A stretch of DNA of 64,000 nucleotides from Agroathelia rolfsii (taxonomy: Eukaryota > Basidiomycota > Agaricomycetes > Amylocorticiales > Amylocorticiaceae): assembly GCA_018343915.1 (NCBI GenBank), contig JABRWF010000002.1, positions 3,224,001 to 3,288,000 on the forward strand. Direction: 5' to 3'. Below are positions 44,615 through 56,651 of this stretch, piece by piece. Each line of letters begins with the position of its first letter. Position 1 is the first letter of the stretch. Under the pieces are notes generated by a model. That model made no database searches, was not told the DNA's origin, and saw only the letters and a list, made by a program, of their open reading frames with translations. The translations under genes were made by a program, and so were the position numbers.

Positions 44615-46657
44615 TCATGAAGGCATTACAGCTTGGTGGAAGCTGAGGAGCAATAAAGCGTCCTCAACTCTGGGAGCCGACCTGGCACCAACGTCCTCGG
44701 ACGGCGTCTTAATGGGCTTCTTCTCTATGATTTCGGCGGCAAGAACCATGTTGAAGACACTCGAGCGCGCGTCCGGCTTGTACTTGTCAGGGACGTGCAG
44801 GCCGTGCTGGTGAAGAGAGTGCCTCGCGTTCGTGTATGGTGGTGGCGATGACTCTGGGCTGGGGGTGACAGCCTCCTGGCGATAATCCTCGTCATCCTCG
44901 CTCAAAAGATCTGATGCTGCATCCATATCCATATCCAGCTGATCATCTGTATACACAGATGACGAGGACGAAAAGACGGATGGTGTCCCCGAGCGTGAAG
45001 TAGAGCCACGTCCCCCTCCCATTCCGCCACCGTGCACGCTCGTCTCATCATCATCGAAGCCGGCACTGGAGACCCGCTTGGCGCGCTTGCGAGCCGTCTG
45101 CCGCAGATTCCTGAACCAGTTCGTCACCTTGCCCACATCCATTCCAATTTGGATCGCAAGCGCTGACCGTTCCTCGATTGTAGGGTTCGCCGTGCGTCTA
45201 AACATCTTCTTAAGCGCGTCAAGCTGATATGGCTCCGGTCTCGTTCTACGAGGCCGGCCGGCGCTACCAACAACAGAATAGGGTGTGCTGCTTCGACGAG
45301 TTAAGTTCGCTCTTCTAGGAGATCCAGGGGCACTATGGCCTATGATCGAACTCAAAGGGCCAGGTTCTGTCCTGGACCGGTGAGATAGTATGGGTACTAT
45401 TGTGCCCAATGCCACTGTTGTTGTTTGTAGGGGTGGCAGTTGTGGAGGGAGTGAAGGATGGCTGGACGCCGGAGGCTGGGCGGAATAAGGCCGGACATCC
45501 AAAGAGGACCCACCACCACCGCCCGTGGTACCATTAGAGGAGATATCTGCATCTCCAAGGTCATGCTCACGCTTTTTGCGGGAGATGCTGCGTTGGTTTT
45601 GGAACCAATTCGTAATGCTTTGATATCGCCTTGCAGATTCAAAGATATAAAAATAAAAATAAAACAAAATGAAATGAAATGAAAATGTCAGATCATGTGC
45701 AGTGCGATGACGGGATGACAATCTGAGATTGACGTACATGCCGATCCGGTCGCCGAGCTCTTCCCGCTCTTCCTTGGATGGATGGGGATTGCTGTTGTAC
45801 AACCGCCGGAGCTGCTCCGTTTGAGATGCTGTGGGCCGCACCCGCGTGGGTCGCAGCGTGGTCGAAGTCTCAGAGAAGAAATGACTTTGCTGTGAATGTT
45901 GTTGTTGTTGTTGCTGCTGCTGATGTCTCTCTTGATCATGAGCAAAGACGGCCATTGTCGCAGCAGGCGGCGGTGGCGGCGTCACCGCCGCTATCGATTT
46001 TGCATTAGCAGTCGGCATCATCGCCAGCGAGGGGTGCGATGATGTTCTCGGGGGCACGGGATGCAAATATTCTTCCTCATCCATGTATTCGTACTTTGCT
46101 ACATGATGACTATGATGATGGTGATGTGATGATGATTGATGCGAAGAAAGTGATGAAGAGGAACTAAGAAGTGCTGATATAGACGGTAAAGTTTTGCCCT
46201 CAGCAGGAGGTTTTTGCGTGCTTGCTGTGTTGCGTTTCTTGGTCGATGCCCGTTTGTTTTGGAACCAGGCATTGACCGTCTTGGTGGGCCTGTATGGAAT
46301 AATAAATAATAAATAATAATAATAAGTAACATGATCGAGTAAAGAGGATTGGAGGCCAGGGGCAATAGTCAAGGTTGTATGCGAATACTGGTCATAGCCG
46401 AGACAAGACAAAAAGGGATAATGTAGATAATGAAGGGCCCAAGAAGAGACATACATGCCAATCTTTTCTGCCAGCGATACTCTGTCTTCTAGAGGAGGAT
46501 GGTCATTTTGGGTATATAATGCATTGAGAGCCTCGAGTTGTATGGGGCTGTGCCTGTGTCTGGGTTTCTTTCCCTGGGAGAGCGATTGCTGGGAGGAAGG
46601 CTCGTCAGACTCGAAGGGGGTCATGGCGGGCGATTTTGTCCAGGAGGAGTGGTCCAT
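44615..46657 (-). CDS. Transcription factor with three homeodomains
   Basis: The protein has three complete homeodomains. HD1: KPRHRHSPIQLEALNALYTQ to IGM, then PTKTVNAWFQNKRASTKKR. HD2: RVRPTASQTEQLRRLYNSNP to IGM, then RYQSITNWFQNQRSISRKK. HD3: RPRRTRPEPYQLDALKKMFR to IGMDVGKVTNWFRNLRQTAR. Each has the helix 3 core WFxNxR with Asn51. HD1 and HD2 are each interrupted by an intron at the same place (within the Met codon of IGM, phase 2): 46290-46454 and 45630-45737. HD3 has none. Between them are His runs, a Gln tract and Ser/Pro-rich linkers; the C-terminus is acidic (DMDMDAASDLLSEDDEDYRQ). The start ATG at 46655-46657 (MDHSSWTKSP) follows a CT-rich leader; the frame stays open to 46843 and a longer start is possible. 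Confidence 0.88.
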   Translation of the reverse strand: MDHSSWTKSPAMTPFESDEPSSQQSLSQGKKPRHRHSPIQLEALNALYTQNDHPPLEDRVSLAEKIGMYVSSWALHYLHYPFLSCLGYDQYSHTTLTIAPGLQSSLLDHVTYYYYLLFIIPYRPTKTVNAWFQNKRASTKKRNTASTQKPPAEGKTLPSISALLSSSSSLSSHQSSSHHHHHSHHVAKYEYMDEEEYLHPVPPRTSSHPSLAMMPTANAKSIAAVTPPPPPAATMAVFAHDQERHQQQQQQQQHSQQSHFFSETSTTLRPTRVRPTASQTEQLRRLYNSNPHPSKEEREELGDRIGMYVNLRLSSRHRTAHDLTFSFHFILFYFYFYIFESARRYQSITNWFQNQRSISRKKREHDLGDADISSNGTTGGGGGSSLDVRPYSAQPPASSHPSLPPQLPPLQTTTVALGTIVPILSHRSRTEPGPLSSIIGHSAPGSPRRANLTRRSSTPYSVVGSAGRPRRTRPEPYQLDALKKMFRRTANPTIEERSALAIQIGMDVGKVTNWFRNLRQTARKRAKRVSSAGFDDDETSVHGGGMGGGRGSTSRSGTPSVFSSSSSVYTDDQLDMDMDAASDLLSEDDEDYRQEAVTPSPESSPPPYTNARHSLHQHGLHVPDKYKPDARSSVFNMVLAAEIIEKKPIKTPSEDVGARSAPRVEDALLLLSFHQAVMPS

Positions 46658-47819
46658 GGGTAGAGAGGATGGAGAGGATGGAGGTGTGATGGGAGAGGAC
46701 GAAGGGATAGTAGAGAGAAGAGAGAGATGGATTATGGGTGCATAAAGCAGGCCGGTTATTACAAAGGATGAACACATTTTAAACGGGCTGACTACCAGGG
46801 CTTTATTTGGAAGGAGGCCCTCATTAGAGCACACCGTCATCACCGATCTATCACTCTCTCCTTTTTCTGCCCATGGGCTCCATTTGTACCGGATGGCACC
46901 AGTTATTGTCTTATTCTATGCTATATAGCTACAAGTGCAGAGGCTACAACGGGGGAGGGGGAGGGGTTTAAACACGGATAGATGAATATGCGGCCATTAT
47001 TGGTCTATACATGGCACACAGCAGTGCAGGCCAGTGGGGGAAGCCTGGCCATGGTTGCGAAAATGATTGTCTCCTAATAAATCATAAATACAGCCGATGG
47101 CTGATACCAGGGCTATGATGGCGGTCGTGACATCAATGGTGCCTCCGGCTTATGACAAGTGCTTATGGAACCAGCCTCTCATCGGACCATCTTTTCCGCG
47201 TAATTAGTCGAGTCCCCATGTGCACGCCCAGCCAGTGTGTTCTCTCCCCCACCCCCCCCCCTTGCCTTTGCCTTGCACGCCTTATCATCCATGACGATTG
47301 AGCAGTCCAACTATCGTCAATACATGGCATAGGCACCCGTTCACAGCCGTAATAATAACTAATAAATAATCTAAATGATATAACATGAAAGCGAGCCGTC
47401 AGGCCATTGTCGTGATGATACATCCCAGTGCCAGGATTATATGTATATATGTATGTATATTAGCTGCTTCTTCCCACCACCTCAACAAGCCCGTCCACGC
47501 CGGCCCAGAACACTTCGCTTAGCCCCAAAGAGACAGACGAGCCCAACTGCTACTTGCTAGTGCCGTTAGTCGATCAATCCATATACAAATTCCTGATGCA
47601 GGCCTGATGATCCTAGGCTTCCTAGCACAGAAGGTCAGAGCTTGGGGATAGTTTAGTGCTGTAAACATCAACCTATTGTTTCAAACTAAGGTATATAAAA
47701 TAAAGTAATACTGTACACAACTCGGAAATGCATGCGGCGTATATAAGATAGTATACAAAAATTATGATGGTGGTGATGATCTCAAATCCAGAAGAAGCAT
47801 TTGTAAGTAATAAATGAGT
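46658..47819. other. Spacer between homeodomain gene and pantothenate kinase gene
   Basis: About 1.2 kb. The left end carries a CT-rich leader (on the minus strand) of the homeodomain gene, and a G-rich run at 46953-46968 (GGGGGAGGGGGAGGGG). The right end holds the 3' end region of pantothenate kinase. No gene seen. Confidence 0.35.
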
Positions 47820-49851
47820 TTAATTGGTGGTATCCATATCATCGTCCTCTTTTGTAACCGTTTTGATCCAGGCTCCGATAGATCCCCTGTTTAGGTCAAA
47901 GTCAGATCAGACTTGATGCGGTTTCAGGTCGGCGAGGCCGTGATGGACAACTCACAGGAAACCTTCGTGACGCAGAAAGAGCGCGCGCTTGGTGCCCTTG
48001 CTCCAAAACCGGATAGCGTATGACAGAGTATGGATCGTGGCCGGGTGACCTGCATCATCAATAATAGCAACAACAGGGCGCCGTAAATAAGTGGCAGCTC
48101 TGACCAACGCAACAAGAACACAGCCCAATTAGCCGTGATAGATGGGCTGTTCAGACGTACCTCGGATGAAACAGCCTCCAAAATAAATCTTGTCCAAGTT
48201 ATACTTTTCTGCGTTCATGTACCTGTATGCGTGCAATCAAGGAAGAAGAAGGAAAAAAAAAAAAAGCAACACGTATAAACACATAGGCGCTCCGTCAGTA
48301 ACACAGAATGACATCATCCCCTAGATCGGGTCATACAATAACAGAACAAACAACCAAAACTCACGCGATCTGGCCGATGTTATTGGATACGGCGTAAAGC
48401 AAACTCCGGCTAATATCCTCCGGCGAAAACTGCGCCTTCTGTCCGCCTTTTTTGAAAACCTTGCCAAAGGAGCTGGCAATCATCGTGCTCTTGAGCCCCA
48501 GACGACTGTAGTCTTGGCCGTATATGTCGCCTACGAGCATATCAACCGTCGCGTTATCGCCCTTCTCCGAGAAGGCCAACATCTCTGAGTAGCACATACA
48601 ACGGTATTGATTAGCACTGCGAAGAATGTATATATACACATGCGTAATGATAGAGAGATACACTCACCATCAAACGTGGTCGCCGGCGTCAGCAAGCTGA
48701 GTAAACCCCAAAGCGTGCCGCCGCCGAGACTCGTGCCGCTCACACGCTCAAACATCCCATCCTCACCGACCTTGATGATGGACACGCCCGAGCCAATATT
48801 GACAAGCAAGCAGGGCAGCTGCGGAGATGGGTCCTGCTCAAAGCTGACTGCGTATTTTGGCGCATTCGGACTCGGCCTCTCGAGCACCCCGTTGCTGGCA
48901 TTTGCGGCGGGCAGTACTTTGGCTGCCGAGCCCGCCGGCGCGTGCGACACGGTCTGAATGAGCTCGTCGGAGAAGTAATACACTTCGTCCGGGATGAGAG
49001 TGATGAACTTGAGGCCCTCAATGAGACACTCCATCTCGTCCTCTCTGCGCACCTCGACGCCCAGCCGGCCGCGGAAGAGGTCGTAGAACTTGTGCGCGCC
49101 GCCGCCCGTGGCCATGATGTTCACACCCTGCCGCATCTCGTCGATGGTGACGCCGTTGATCTTGGCGCTGCGTTCAATCAGATCCTCAATGAACCTGACG
49201 CAGTCCTCGATATTGTCCGTCTCGAACCGCTCAAAGTTGAGCGAGCCACCAGGGAGGTGCTGCGATGTCCGCCGCAGGATCGAGTCGCGCAGGAGGTTGT
49301 CCGAGAGCCCGTTCACGTTGAACGGCTGGCTTGATTCCAGCACAAGCGGCGTCAGTGCGCCGGTTTGGCGTAGTGATCCCGAGGGGCGTAGGTTTGGAGA
49401 GGTACCATCGGGTGGTGTGTATGACGAGGGCGTGGAGATGGCGCTGGCGGTCTCACTCCCCGCCGTAGCTGCTACGGACGGCGACGATGGTGACTCGGGC
49501 GAGCGGGTGAAATAGACCACTTTGGCAAGCGATCCCCCAACCTATAGCAATGGGAAGAAAAGTGCATATTCAAAATCACAGCTCAGGCAGCAAAGACATA
49601 GCTATGACTCACATCGACTGCTATATGAGATACAGGCTCAATGTAATTTGGAAGATAAATGCCTCGACTATCCCTTGTCTAAGAAATGGCGCAATGAGCA
49701 CAAGACAGGCGTGGATGAGCGAGATTGCGTCTTGGGGTAGAGAAAGGTACATCACATCCCCGCGCACGCGCGTGCATACCTCTGGGGACTCTTCTGTGAG
49801 GATCACAGCGCCTCTCGTGTCGACATGAATGACCTTGGGAGCGGGTAACAT
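47820..49851 (-). CDS. CAB1: Pantothenate kinase (eukaryotic type)
   Basis: First step of coenzyme A synthesis: phosphorylates pantothenate with ATP. Exon 1 starts [20 protein letters not shown]; a 60-nt exon gives [20 protein letters not shown] and VD, joined to [15 protein letters not shown]. The P-loop-like GGSLAK, the phosphate-binding ATGGGAHKF, the block [20 protein letters not shown] with [11 protein letters not shown], and [16 protein letters not shown] are all family motifs. The C-terminal half has [40 protein letters not shown] and [20 protein letters not shown], ending [15 protein letters not shown] Ser/Pro-rich insert of about 90 residues follows the first motif. Length is about 550 residues. 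It is tandem with SEC21. Confidence 0.93.
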
Positions 49852-50365
49852 TGCGATTCACAAGTGCAAGCAAGCAGGTAAAAGCGGACTAAGACAAAAA
49901 GGAGAGAGAGAACAGTCTAGGATATTATGGGGCCAACAGGACAACAGTACTAGCAATAAGTAGTAGCGGTGATAAATGAAAATAAAAATAAAAATTCGAG
50001 GGAATGGGGATCGTCTGATAACCCCTACGAGAACGGATCTCCAGCTGGATCCCTCTCGCCATGGCTGCCCCAATTGCATTCCAACACACACACCTAACCG
50101 CGCCTGTGCCATTAGTCACCACAGCGGCCGCAAGCGCTGCGTTTCCCCACCATCATTGAAACTCAGCCACACCTCTTGCCGCAGTGAATAGGAAATCATG
50201 ATCCATGATCCCTCTGGGCGTGTTGGCGTGTTGATCATGGGTAAACAAGTCTCCGATGTGTGTATACATTTTAAAAAACAGAAAAAGAAGAAGAAAAAAA
50301 AACACAAGTGGCAACAGCAGTGTGCGTGATGCACTGACTGTCATTACATATATCTACACACTGTT
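49852..50365. other. Spacer between pantothenate kinase and SEC21
   Basis: A 514-bp gap between tandem minus-strand genes. It must hold the 3' UTR of SEC21 and the promoter of pantothenate kinase. It includes A-rich stretches (49977-49994, 50279-50301). No gene seen. Confidence 0.3.
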
Positions 50366-53300
50366 TTAGCCACCCACAGCAGCAAGTACCAGGTCACACG
50401 CTGCCTGGCTTTCCGCGCGGACACCCAACTCGAGCGTGACACCCTGGCCCTTGGAAAAGGTCATACGACTCCTAACCAACACCTTACCACCCCCACCTGC
50501 AAGCAGGCCAGACAGCTGCAAGGTGTGGACGGACGTGGACGATGGCACCTCGGTCCCACCCAAGGGTTCCATATTGAGCACCTCGATGATCGAGTCGCAG
50601 GCGGCTATACAAATTGTTCATGCCAAAAAAAAAAAAAAGACACAAGCAAGGGCACATATATATGTTAGCCAAAACGAGTGCATGTGATAAATGGCCAGAT
50701 GACCGGATAAGCCGTATGTACGTACCCTTGAGACTCTCCATTGCCGAAAGGGCAAACGTTTCCGTCGCCGAGGGGGCAGAACGTAGCCGGTCCCATTCAG
50801 ACGAAAAGTTAGCATAGCTGGGAATGAGATAATCTCCCCCGGCGCTAAGCTCGACGTCTTCCAGTTGGTATTCGTCATCGTAGCCTTGATCTTCGGGTTC
50901 GCCCGTTGATGGATCCACTTCTTTGCTGGTGAACTTCAGGATAGACTGGAACGAGGCAGTTGCATACTCCTCGGGCGACTCGCGTGTAAAGGAGACATAG
51001 ATAATGCCCGGAGAATTGGAAGCATGAAGCCGGGGTATAGGAATGATAAAGTCTTCTACCAAGCCACTCTCGCCCTGTGGTTGCAAGATGACAGAGACTT
51101 GCTCCAAAACAGTATCCGGAAGAGTATTTGACACGTTAAACTACAATTCTTCTTAGTGGAAGCAATCTCAATAAATAAATAAAAGTATCCCTTTCTCACC
51201 TGGAACACAATGTGCTCCTTGAAAATATGCTTGACGCAGGTGACTTGATACTCTGTCTCGTTCTCAGTGAGCGGCGTGGGCTTAGTGCTGCTGTTGAGAA
51301 CGGCTCCATAAGATTCAAATTCGGGGACCTCGCCGAGTTGCTTCGCATATGCAGAGGCAGTCTCTGCGGCCGTGAGTGGAGGAGGAGCTGCTGCTGCTTT
51401 TGAAGTAGTCGGCACACCGATTGTCTCGAGAGTCGTCGGCCCTACGCTGGATCAGCAGAGATAGGTAACTCCATCAGTTTTGCATGACTTACTAGCACTC
51501 TCCTGTGCAGCCTGCTTGCGGCTGACTTTGGGTACAGAAGATGCATCAAAGGCCGTCTTGGACGCCTCAGGATCATTAATGTATCCGACAAGCTTCGACT
51601 CCAACGCAGCGAGGGAGAAGACAGATTCTAAGGCAACCTTGAGACATCGTTTATCGATAATATGTTGCATACCAACCTTCTTTTATGTAAGTATCAGCCA
51701 GGGACTCTTCCTTCAAGACCTTAAGGTAAAGGGCTGCCCGATCGCGAACTTCATCATCAACATCGTCAAGACATCTTGAACAAAGGGTCAGTCCTAGCCG
51801 AACAGCACGTGGATATCACGCACCGATTTAATAACACAGATACGCTCATCCTGAGGGCATCTCCACCATTCACGCCAAACTTGGCTAAACTGGCCACAGC
51901 CGCAGATCTCACCGCGGCGTTCTCCAGCACGACGCGATTGTAGATGAAACGGATGTATTTTGCCGGCTTTGGTGATTTGGGCCCCTCGCGACCCAGTAAA
52001 TGCAAGATACGCACGGAGAGCTTCGTAAATTCGCAATCTTCGATGAACTCGCAAAGGTGGGACAGTGCTTGCTCCTTGCAGTCGCGGATGAACTCGACCA
52101 TGTCGAAGATGGCTTCAACGACCGCGCGCTTAAAGTCGTAGCCGCCCTCGTCACGGAGCACGCCGGAGAGGAAGGCCAGCATGGAAGCATGCTTGGATGG
52201 GAACTTTAGGCAGAGGGATCGGATAGCTTCTACAATAACGACCTTGAAGTCGTCGCTAATCTCGGACATGAACCCTGTAATCTGCTTCATCAAGCGATCC
52301 ACAGAGGCTTCGTTTCCTGTCTATTGGTATAATTAGGTAAAGTTTCGTAAACAACTTGCCAACATGTGTTACCTTGAGAAGGGTAGTGATGGCATATGTA
52401 GCTACACTCCGGTTAGAATCAGCAATGAGTGCTTCTAGTTCAACATTGCAGGTAGCAACACTGTCAGGGTATGCTGCGGCCAAGGCGGCCAGGGTGCGAG
52501 TCGCAGCAAACTTGAGCGTGGTTTTGGGGGACGACAGGAATTGTTGAAGCACTAAAAACAATTAAACATGCAATTGACAAATAATGAACGGATTTAGAGG
52601 ATTTACCAGATATTGAGCGTGTTAATTGAGCTGGTTGGATGTATTTCATCTCGCAGATGGCACGCGCCGCTTCGAAGTTGACCATGTCGCTCTTGTGACG
52701 CAGCCAACCCTCCATAAGGTCGAACATTTGTCTCTGCACACTAAAATTACTTCTTCAGCAACTATTCACGAGAATGGAAAGATGACAACCTACTTGGGAT
52801 CTTCCTCAGCAACTTTGGATGCATACCGTATGAGCATACAGAGAGCCATGGGATTCTTCAGCGTAGTCCCAGCTCCAGATTTGCCGCCTCCCAGTTGTTG
52901 GATCATCTTGGTGACAGCCATCCTGTCCTGTTGCCGAATGAGATAGAGCAAACCAAGAGCATGGTACTGTGTCATGTAACTGGTAGATGGGATGGCCTGG
53001 TATCCACTGTTCTGATTTGACGATGATCCACCAAATCCAAGATAACCACCGCCACTGCCACTCGAGCTGCCAAAGAAACTAGAAGAAGATTTGGCATTGA
53101 CTGCTTCCTGGGCTTCGTTTACCCAGCGTTTGACAACATCTTTAGCATGGGGATAGAGATGATACGCGGAGACCAAAGACGCGGAAGATATAGATGGATT
53201 CTTGTCAACGATGGCAGCCTTGAAGAAACGCTCAACTCCTTGTGCCATGGAAGGCTAGGGGGGCATTAGCCAGTATAAACATCGATTTCACCAAGATGCC

Positions 53301-53739
53301 TACGTCAATGATGTGACACAGTGCCCGGATAGCATTAGGTCGATAGATAACTTCGGAGTTGGGCTGCATATCTTTCATGATACTGCTGGTGACCATGATA
53401 ACATCTTCGGCCGTAGTAGATAACTCCTTGATCGCAAGGTAAACCATCTGCCTCAGAGCACTCTATGGTATCGTCACCGTCAATTGGTCGTCTACGATGA
53501 ACACATATCAAACACCATACATCCTTGTGCTGAAATAGCTTGGTTGTGCCAAAGAAGAGCGTCGTCGCCTCCTGTGTACCGAATGTCTCGCCAGCATTGA
53601 GCAGACTAAGGATGTTTGTCAAGACGATCCTGGATTTGCGTGGACTGATGGGCGACTCGTTGAAGACTCGAGCCTCCTGCATGACGATGCTCTTGTCAGG
53701 CTTATAGATCCCATCGTTCTTTTTGGATTGGTAGGACAT
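50366..53739 (-). CDS. SEC21: Coatomer subunit gamma (Sec21)
   Basis: Gamma-COP of the COPI coat, acting in Golgi-to-ER and intra-Golgi vesicle transport. It starts [20 protein letters not shown] and [20 protein letters not shown]. The adaptin-like helical solenoid includes [92 protein letters not shown] and [20 protein letters not shown]. After a linker the gamma-COP appendage starts near [20 protein letters not shown] and includes [20 protein letters not shown] and [20 protein letters not shown]. The C-terminus is [15 protein letters not shown]. Length is about 920 residues. A Gly/Ser insert ([20 protein letters not shown]) sits in the solenoid. Confidence 0.95.
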
Positions 53740-54012
53740 CTCGAAAGCTTTAGAACTCTAGAGCTCCTACGGCTTTTAGAAGTTGAAGCAAATCAGAATG
53801 AGAGGGGTCTTGGGCCGTATGAAATACTGGTGGTCGCGGACGTGTAACGAAGTGATCGCGCGGGACTGTTTGCTTAGTCAGCACATGGCAGCTTGGCGCA
53901 GTATCTTCTGCTTGTCATCAGCAACACTCAAAATGATGCAGCAGCCCAAGGAAGAAATAGAATTTGCTTTGGAAAGTCTCAAAAATAAAATTTCAAGACA
54001 GAAGAGTAAAAA

Positions 54013-54113
54013 TGGACTAACCCAGGTTCGAACTGGGGACCTCCCGTGGTCAGATAATCGCCCGTAAGACAATCATGTGAGACGGACGTGATAACCAACT
54101 ACACCATCAGTCC
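54013..54113 (-). tRNA. tRNA-Val(CAC): tRNA-Val (anticodon CAC), with intron
   Basis: On the minus strand the sequence folds as a tRNA: acceptor arm GGACTGA with TTAGTCC and discriminator A, D arm TGGTGTAGTTGGTTATCACG, anticodon stem TCCGT/ACGGG with loop containing CAC, and T arm CCCAG-TTCGAAC-CTGGG. An intron of about 26 nt follows the base 3' of the anticodon, the standard position. Its 5' end faces the methylisocitrate lyase gene, 153 bp from that gene's ATG. An open frame running through this spot on the plus strand is a chance overlap. Confidence 0.9.
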
Positions 54114-54266
54114 TTGAAAAGTCCAAGGATCTTAACCATTGGGACTAGCAAGTCAGATTGCCATAACCGGAATCTTCAGGTGCAAAGAAGCCGTCCGGCA
54201 AATCCGGTTACTTGTACATCATGTCCATGATGACCTCAGGCTACCCCGACTTCGTCCTTGACGGTC

Positions 54267-56651
54267 ATGTTGTCTCAAAGCAGACCTATCTTCTTGCTAG
54301 CGCGCCGCCATCTCGGCCAAACTAGAATGTCCCTCAGCACCTCCGCTAGGTTATCTACGGCGCTCCCTCTCCAACCTCCAAGCGTAAACGAGGAACATGC
54401 CCAATTCGAGGCTCGAGCAGCTGACATGGAAACCTTTTTCTCGCAACCTCGTTTCGCCGCAATCAAGAGACCATACTCTGCTGCTTCGGTTGTAGCAAAG
54501 CAGGGCTCTATGCCTGCTCTACCTTTGCCCTCATCGCTCATGTCCGACAAACTGTTTGCTCTGTTAAGCAAGGCTGCTGAGGAGCAACGACCAGTTCATA
54601 CCCTTGGCGCGATTGATCCTGTTCAAATGACCCAGATGGCTCGGCACCAAGAAGTCGTTTATATCTCTGGATGGGCCGCCTCCAGCTTGCTGACGACGGG
54701 AAACAATGAAGTTGGTCCAGACTTTGGGTATATACTATATTGTGTAGGATTAGTCATGTCATTTCTCATTTCCATCTTATTAGAGATTATCCTTATACCA
54801 CCGTCCCCAATCAAGTTCATCGCATTTTCAGGGCCCAGCAGCTCCATGATAAGAAGAATTATGACGCACGCATGTCTATGCCTCCGGAAAAGCGGGCATC
54901 CATGGAGAACATTGACTATTTACGTCCAATTATCGCTGATGCAGACACAGGGTGAGCTTGGTGTACTCCTTATGAAAGTATTCGCATTAGATTGAGATGC
55001 GGTCTAGGCATGGTGGGTTATCGGCTGTGATGAAACTCGTCAAGCTTTTCGCTGAGTCGGTGAATATATGCACTTGATTCTCTTATATATCATGTTAAGC
55101 ATTTTTGGCTATCTAGGGCGCTGCCGGTATTCATCTGGAGGATCAATTACATGGAGGCAAGAAAGTAAGCAATCTAGGCAGCATCTACAAATCAGTTGAA
55201 TTGAAATGTTACAGTGTGGTCACTTAGCAGGGAAAGTCCTTGTCCCGACGTCCACACATGTTTCCCGCCTGGTTTCGTCCCGATTCCAACTGGACTTGCT
55301 CAAGAGTACTATGCTCCTCATCGCACGCACAGACGCCGAGTCCGGAAAACTAATCTCGTCAAACGTCGACTACCTTGATCACGAATATATCCTGGGCACT
55401 ACTACCCAGAATATTGTCCCTCTTGCTGACGTTCTTTCCAGTGCGGAAGCAAGAGGTGCTTCAGGTCCGGAGATTGATTTGCTGGAGAAGGAATGGACTG
55501 AAAAGCATCCACTGATCACGTTCAACCAAGGTTAGTTAAGAATATATACGTGTGTGAAGCATTTGTTAACGCTATTTTAAAGCCGTGGAAGCTGCAATCA
55601 ACGCCTCTGACATTGGCGACAAGCGCGCCGCCTATGAAGGATATCTTTCCGCCGCTGAGGGCAAGAGCAATACAGAAGCACGTGTTGTTGCCTCTGACAT
55701 TCTCGGAAAGCCTGTCTTCTGGGACGCGGATGGTTCGTGAGATATCAGTTCATTTGCATACTTCTGAATCTCACGTATATGTTTTTATCTTCATGTGATA
55801 GCTCCGCGAACAAGGGAAGGGTATTATCACTACACTGGCGGTGTCGAGGCGGCAATCAAGCGTGCTATGGCATTTGCTCCCTACGCAGATTTGATCTGGT
55901 TGGAGACCAAACTGCCTGACTTGGAGCAAGCAAGATATTTCGCGAGGAAGATTAGAGCGAAGTATCCTGGAAAGTTAGTACTCTCTTGAGTTATGATTAT
56001 AATATATAATACTCATATTTTTTTCTCTACTGCTAGGTGGTTTGTATATAACCTCAGCCCTAGCTTCAACTGGTCGGCGCACGGCTTCTCTGGTATTTCA
56101 TCTATCATCGTCTAATAATCATGATATACTAATTTGTATTCCAAGAAACCGAACTGAAGAACTTTGTCTGGGAACTTGGAAAGGAAGGGTAAGTAGCCGA
56201 GCTTTTGCACCGGTGGCTCATGACATTGAACGACCACACTTTTAATATTTAGCTTCGTCTTCCAACTGATTTCCTTGGCGGGCTTGCATAGCAATGCCGT
56301 CACTACTGGTGAGTCTACACTGCCCATCTCTTGAGATCAACAATCGCTAAGGCTCTTGGTCCCTTACATAGCCGAATTGTCTGCACGCTTCAAGGAGGAG
56401 GGCATGCTTGCCTACGTCGAGCTCATTCAACGCAAAGAAAAGGAGATTGGTTGCGATGTCCTTACCCACCAAAAATGGTTTGTAGCTACTCTCTTCTTTG
56501 TCATTATTCATCACACAAAGATCCATTCTCAATATCATCACAAATACACAGGAGCGGCGCGAACTACATCGACGGAATCCTATCCACCGTATCCTCCGGC
56601 TCGTCCAGCACTTCGGCCATCGGCAAAGACTCGACGGAACACTCATTCTGA
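54267..56651 (+). CDS. Mitochondrial 2-methylisocitrate lyase (isocitrate lyase family)
   Basis: Cleaves 2-methylisocitrate to pyruvate and succinate in the methylcitrate cycle, which disposes of propionyl-CoA. It starts [20 protein letters not shown] followed by MSLSTSARL, an Arg-rich presequence with no acidic residue, pointing to mitochondria. The core has [16 protein letters not shown], the metal site region [24 protein letters not shown] and the family signature KKCGH (split by an intron after KK), then [10 protein letters not shown]. Later blocks are [32 protein letters not shown] and [16 protein letters not shown]. Assignment to methylisocitrate rather than glyoxylate-cycle isocitrate lyase rests on the presequence and on recalled similarity of the last block; the alternative is real. 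About 12 introns. Confidence 0.82.

Noticed and set aside
46658..46843. Extended N-terminus of the homeodomain protein.
   Set aside because: The stretch is CT-rich like a leader and adds no conserved residues; the ATG at 46657 has a good context. The longer start is not excluded.
53783..54067. Open frame of 94 codons on the plus strand.
   Set aside because: It runs through the tRNA-Val gene on the other strand and shows no protein family features.
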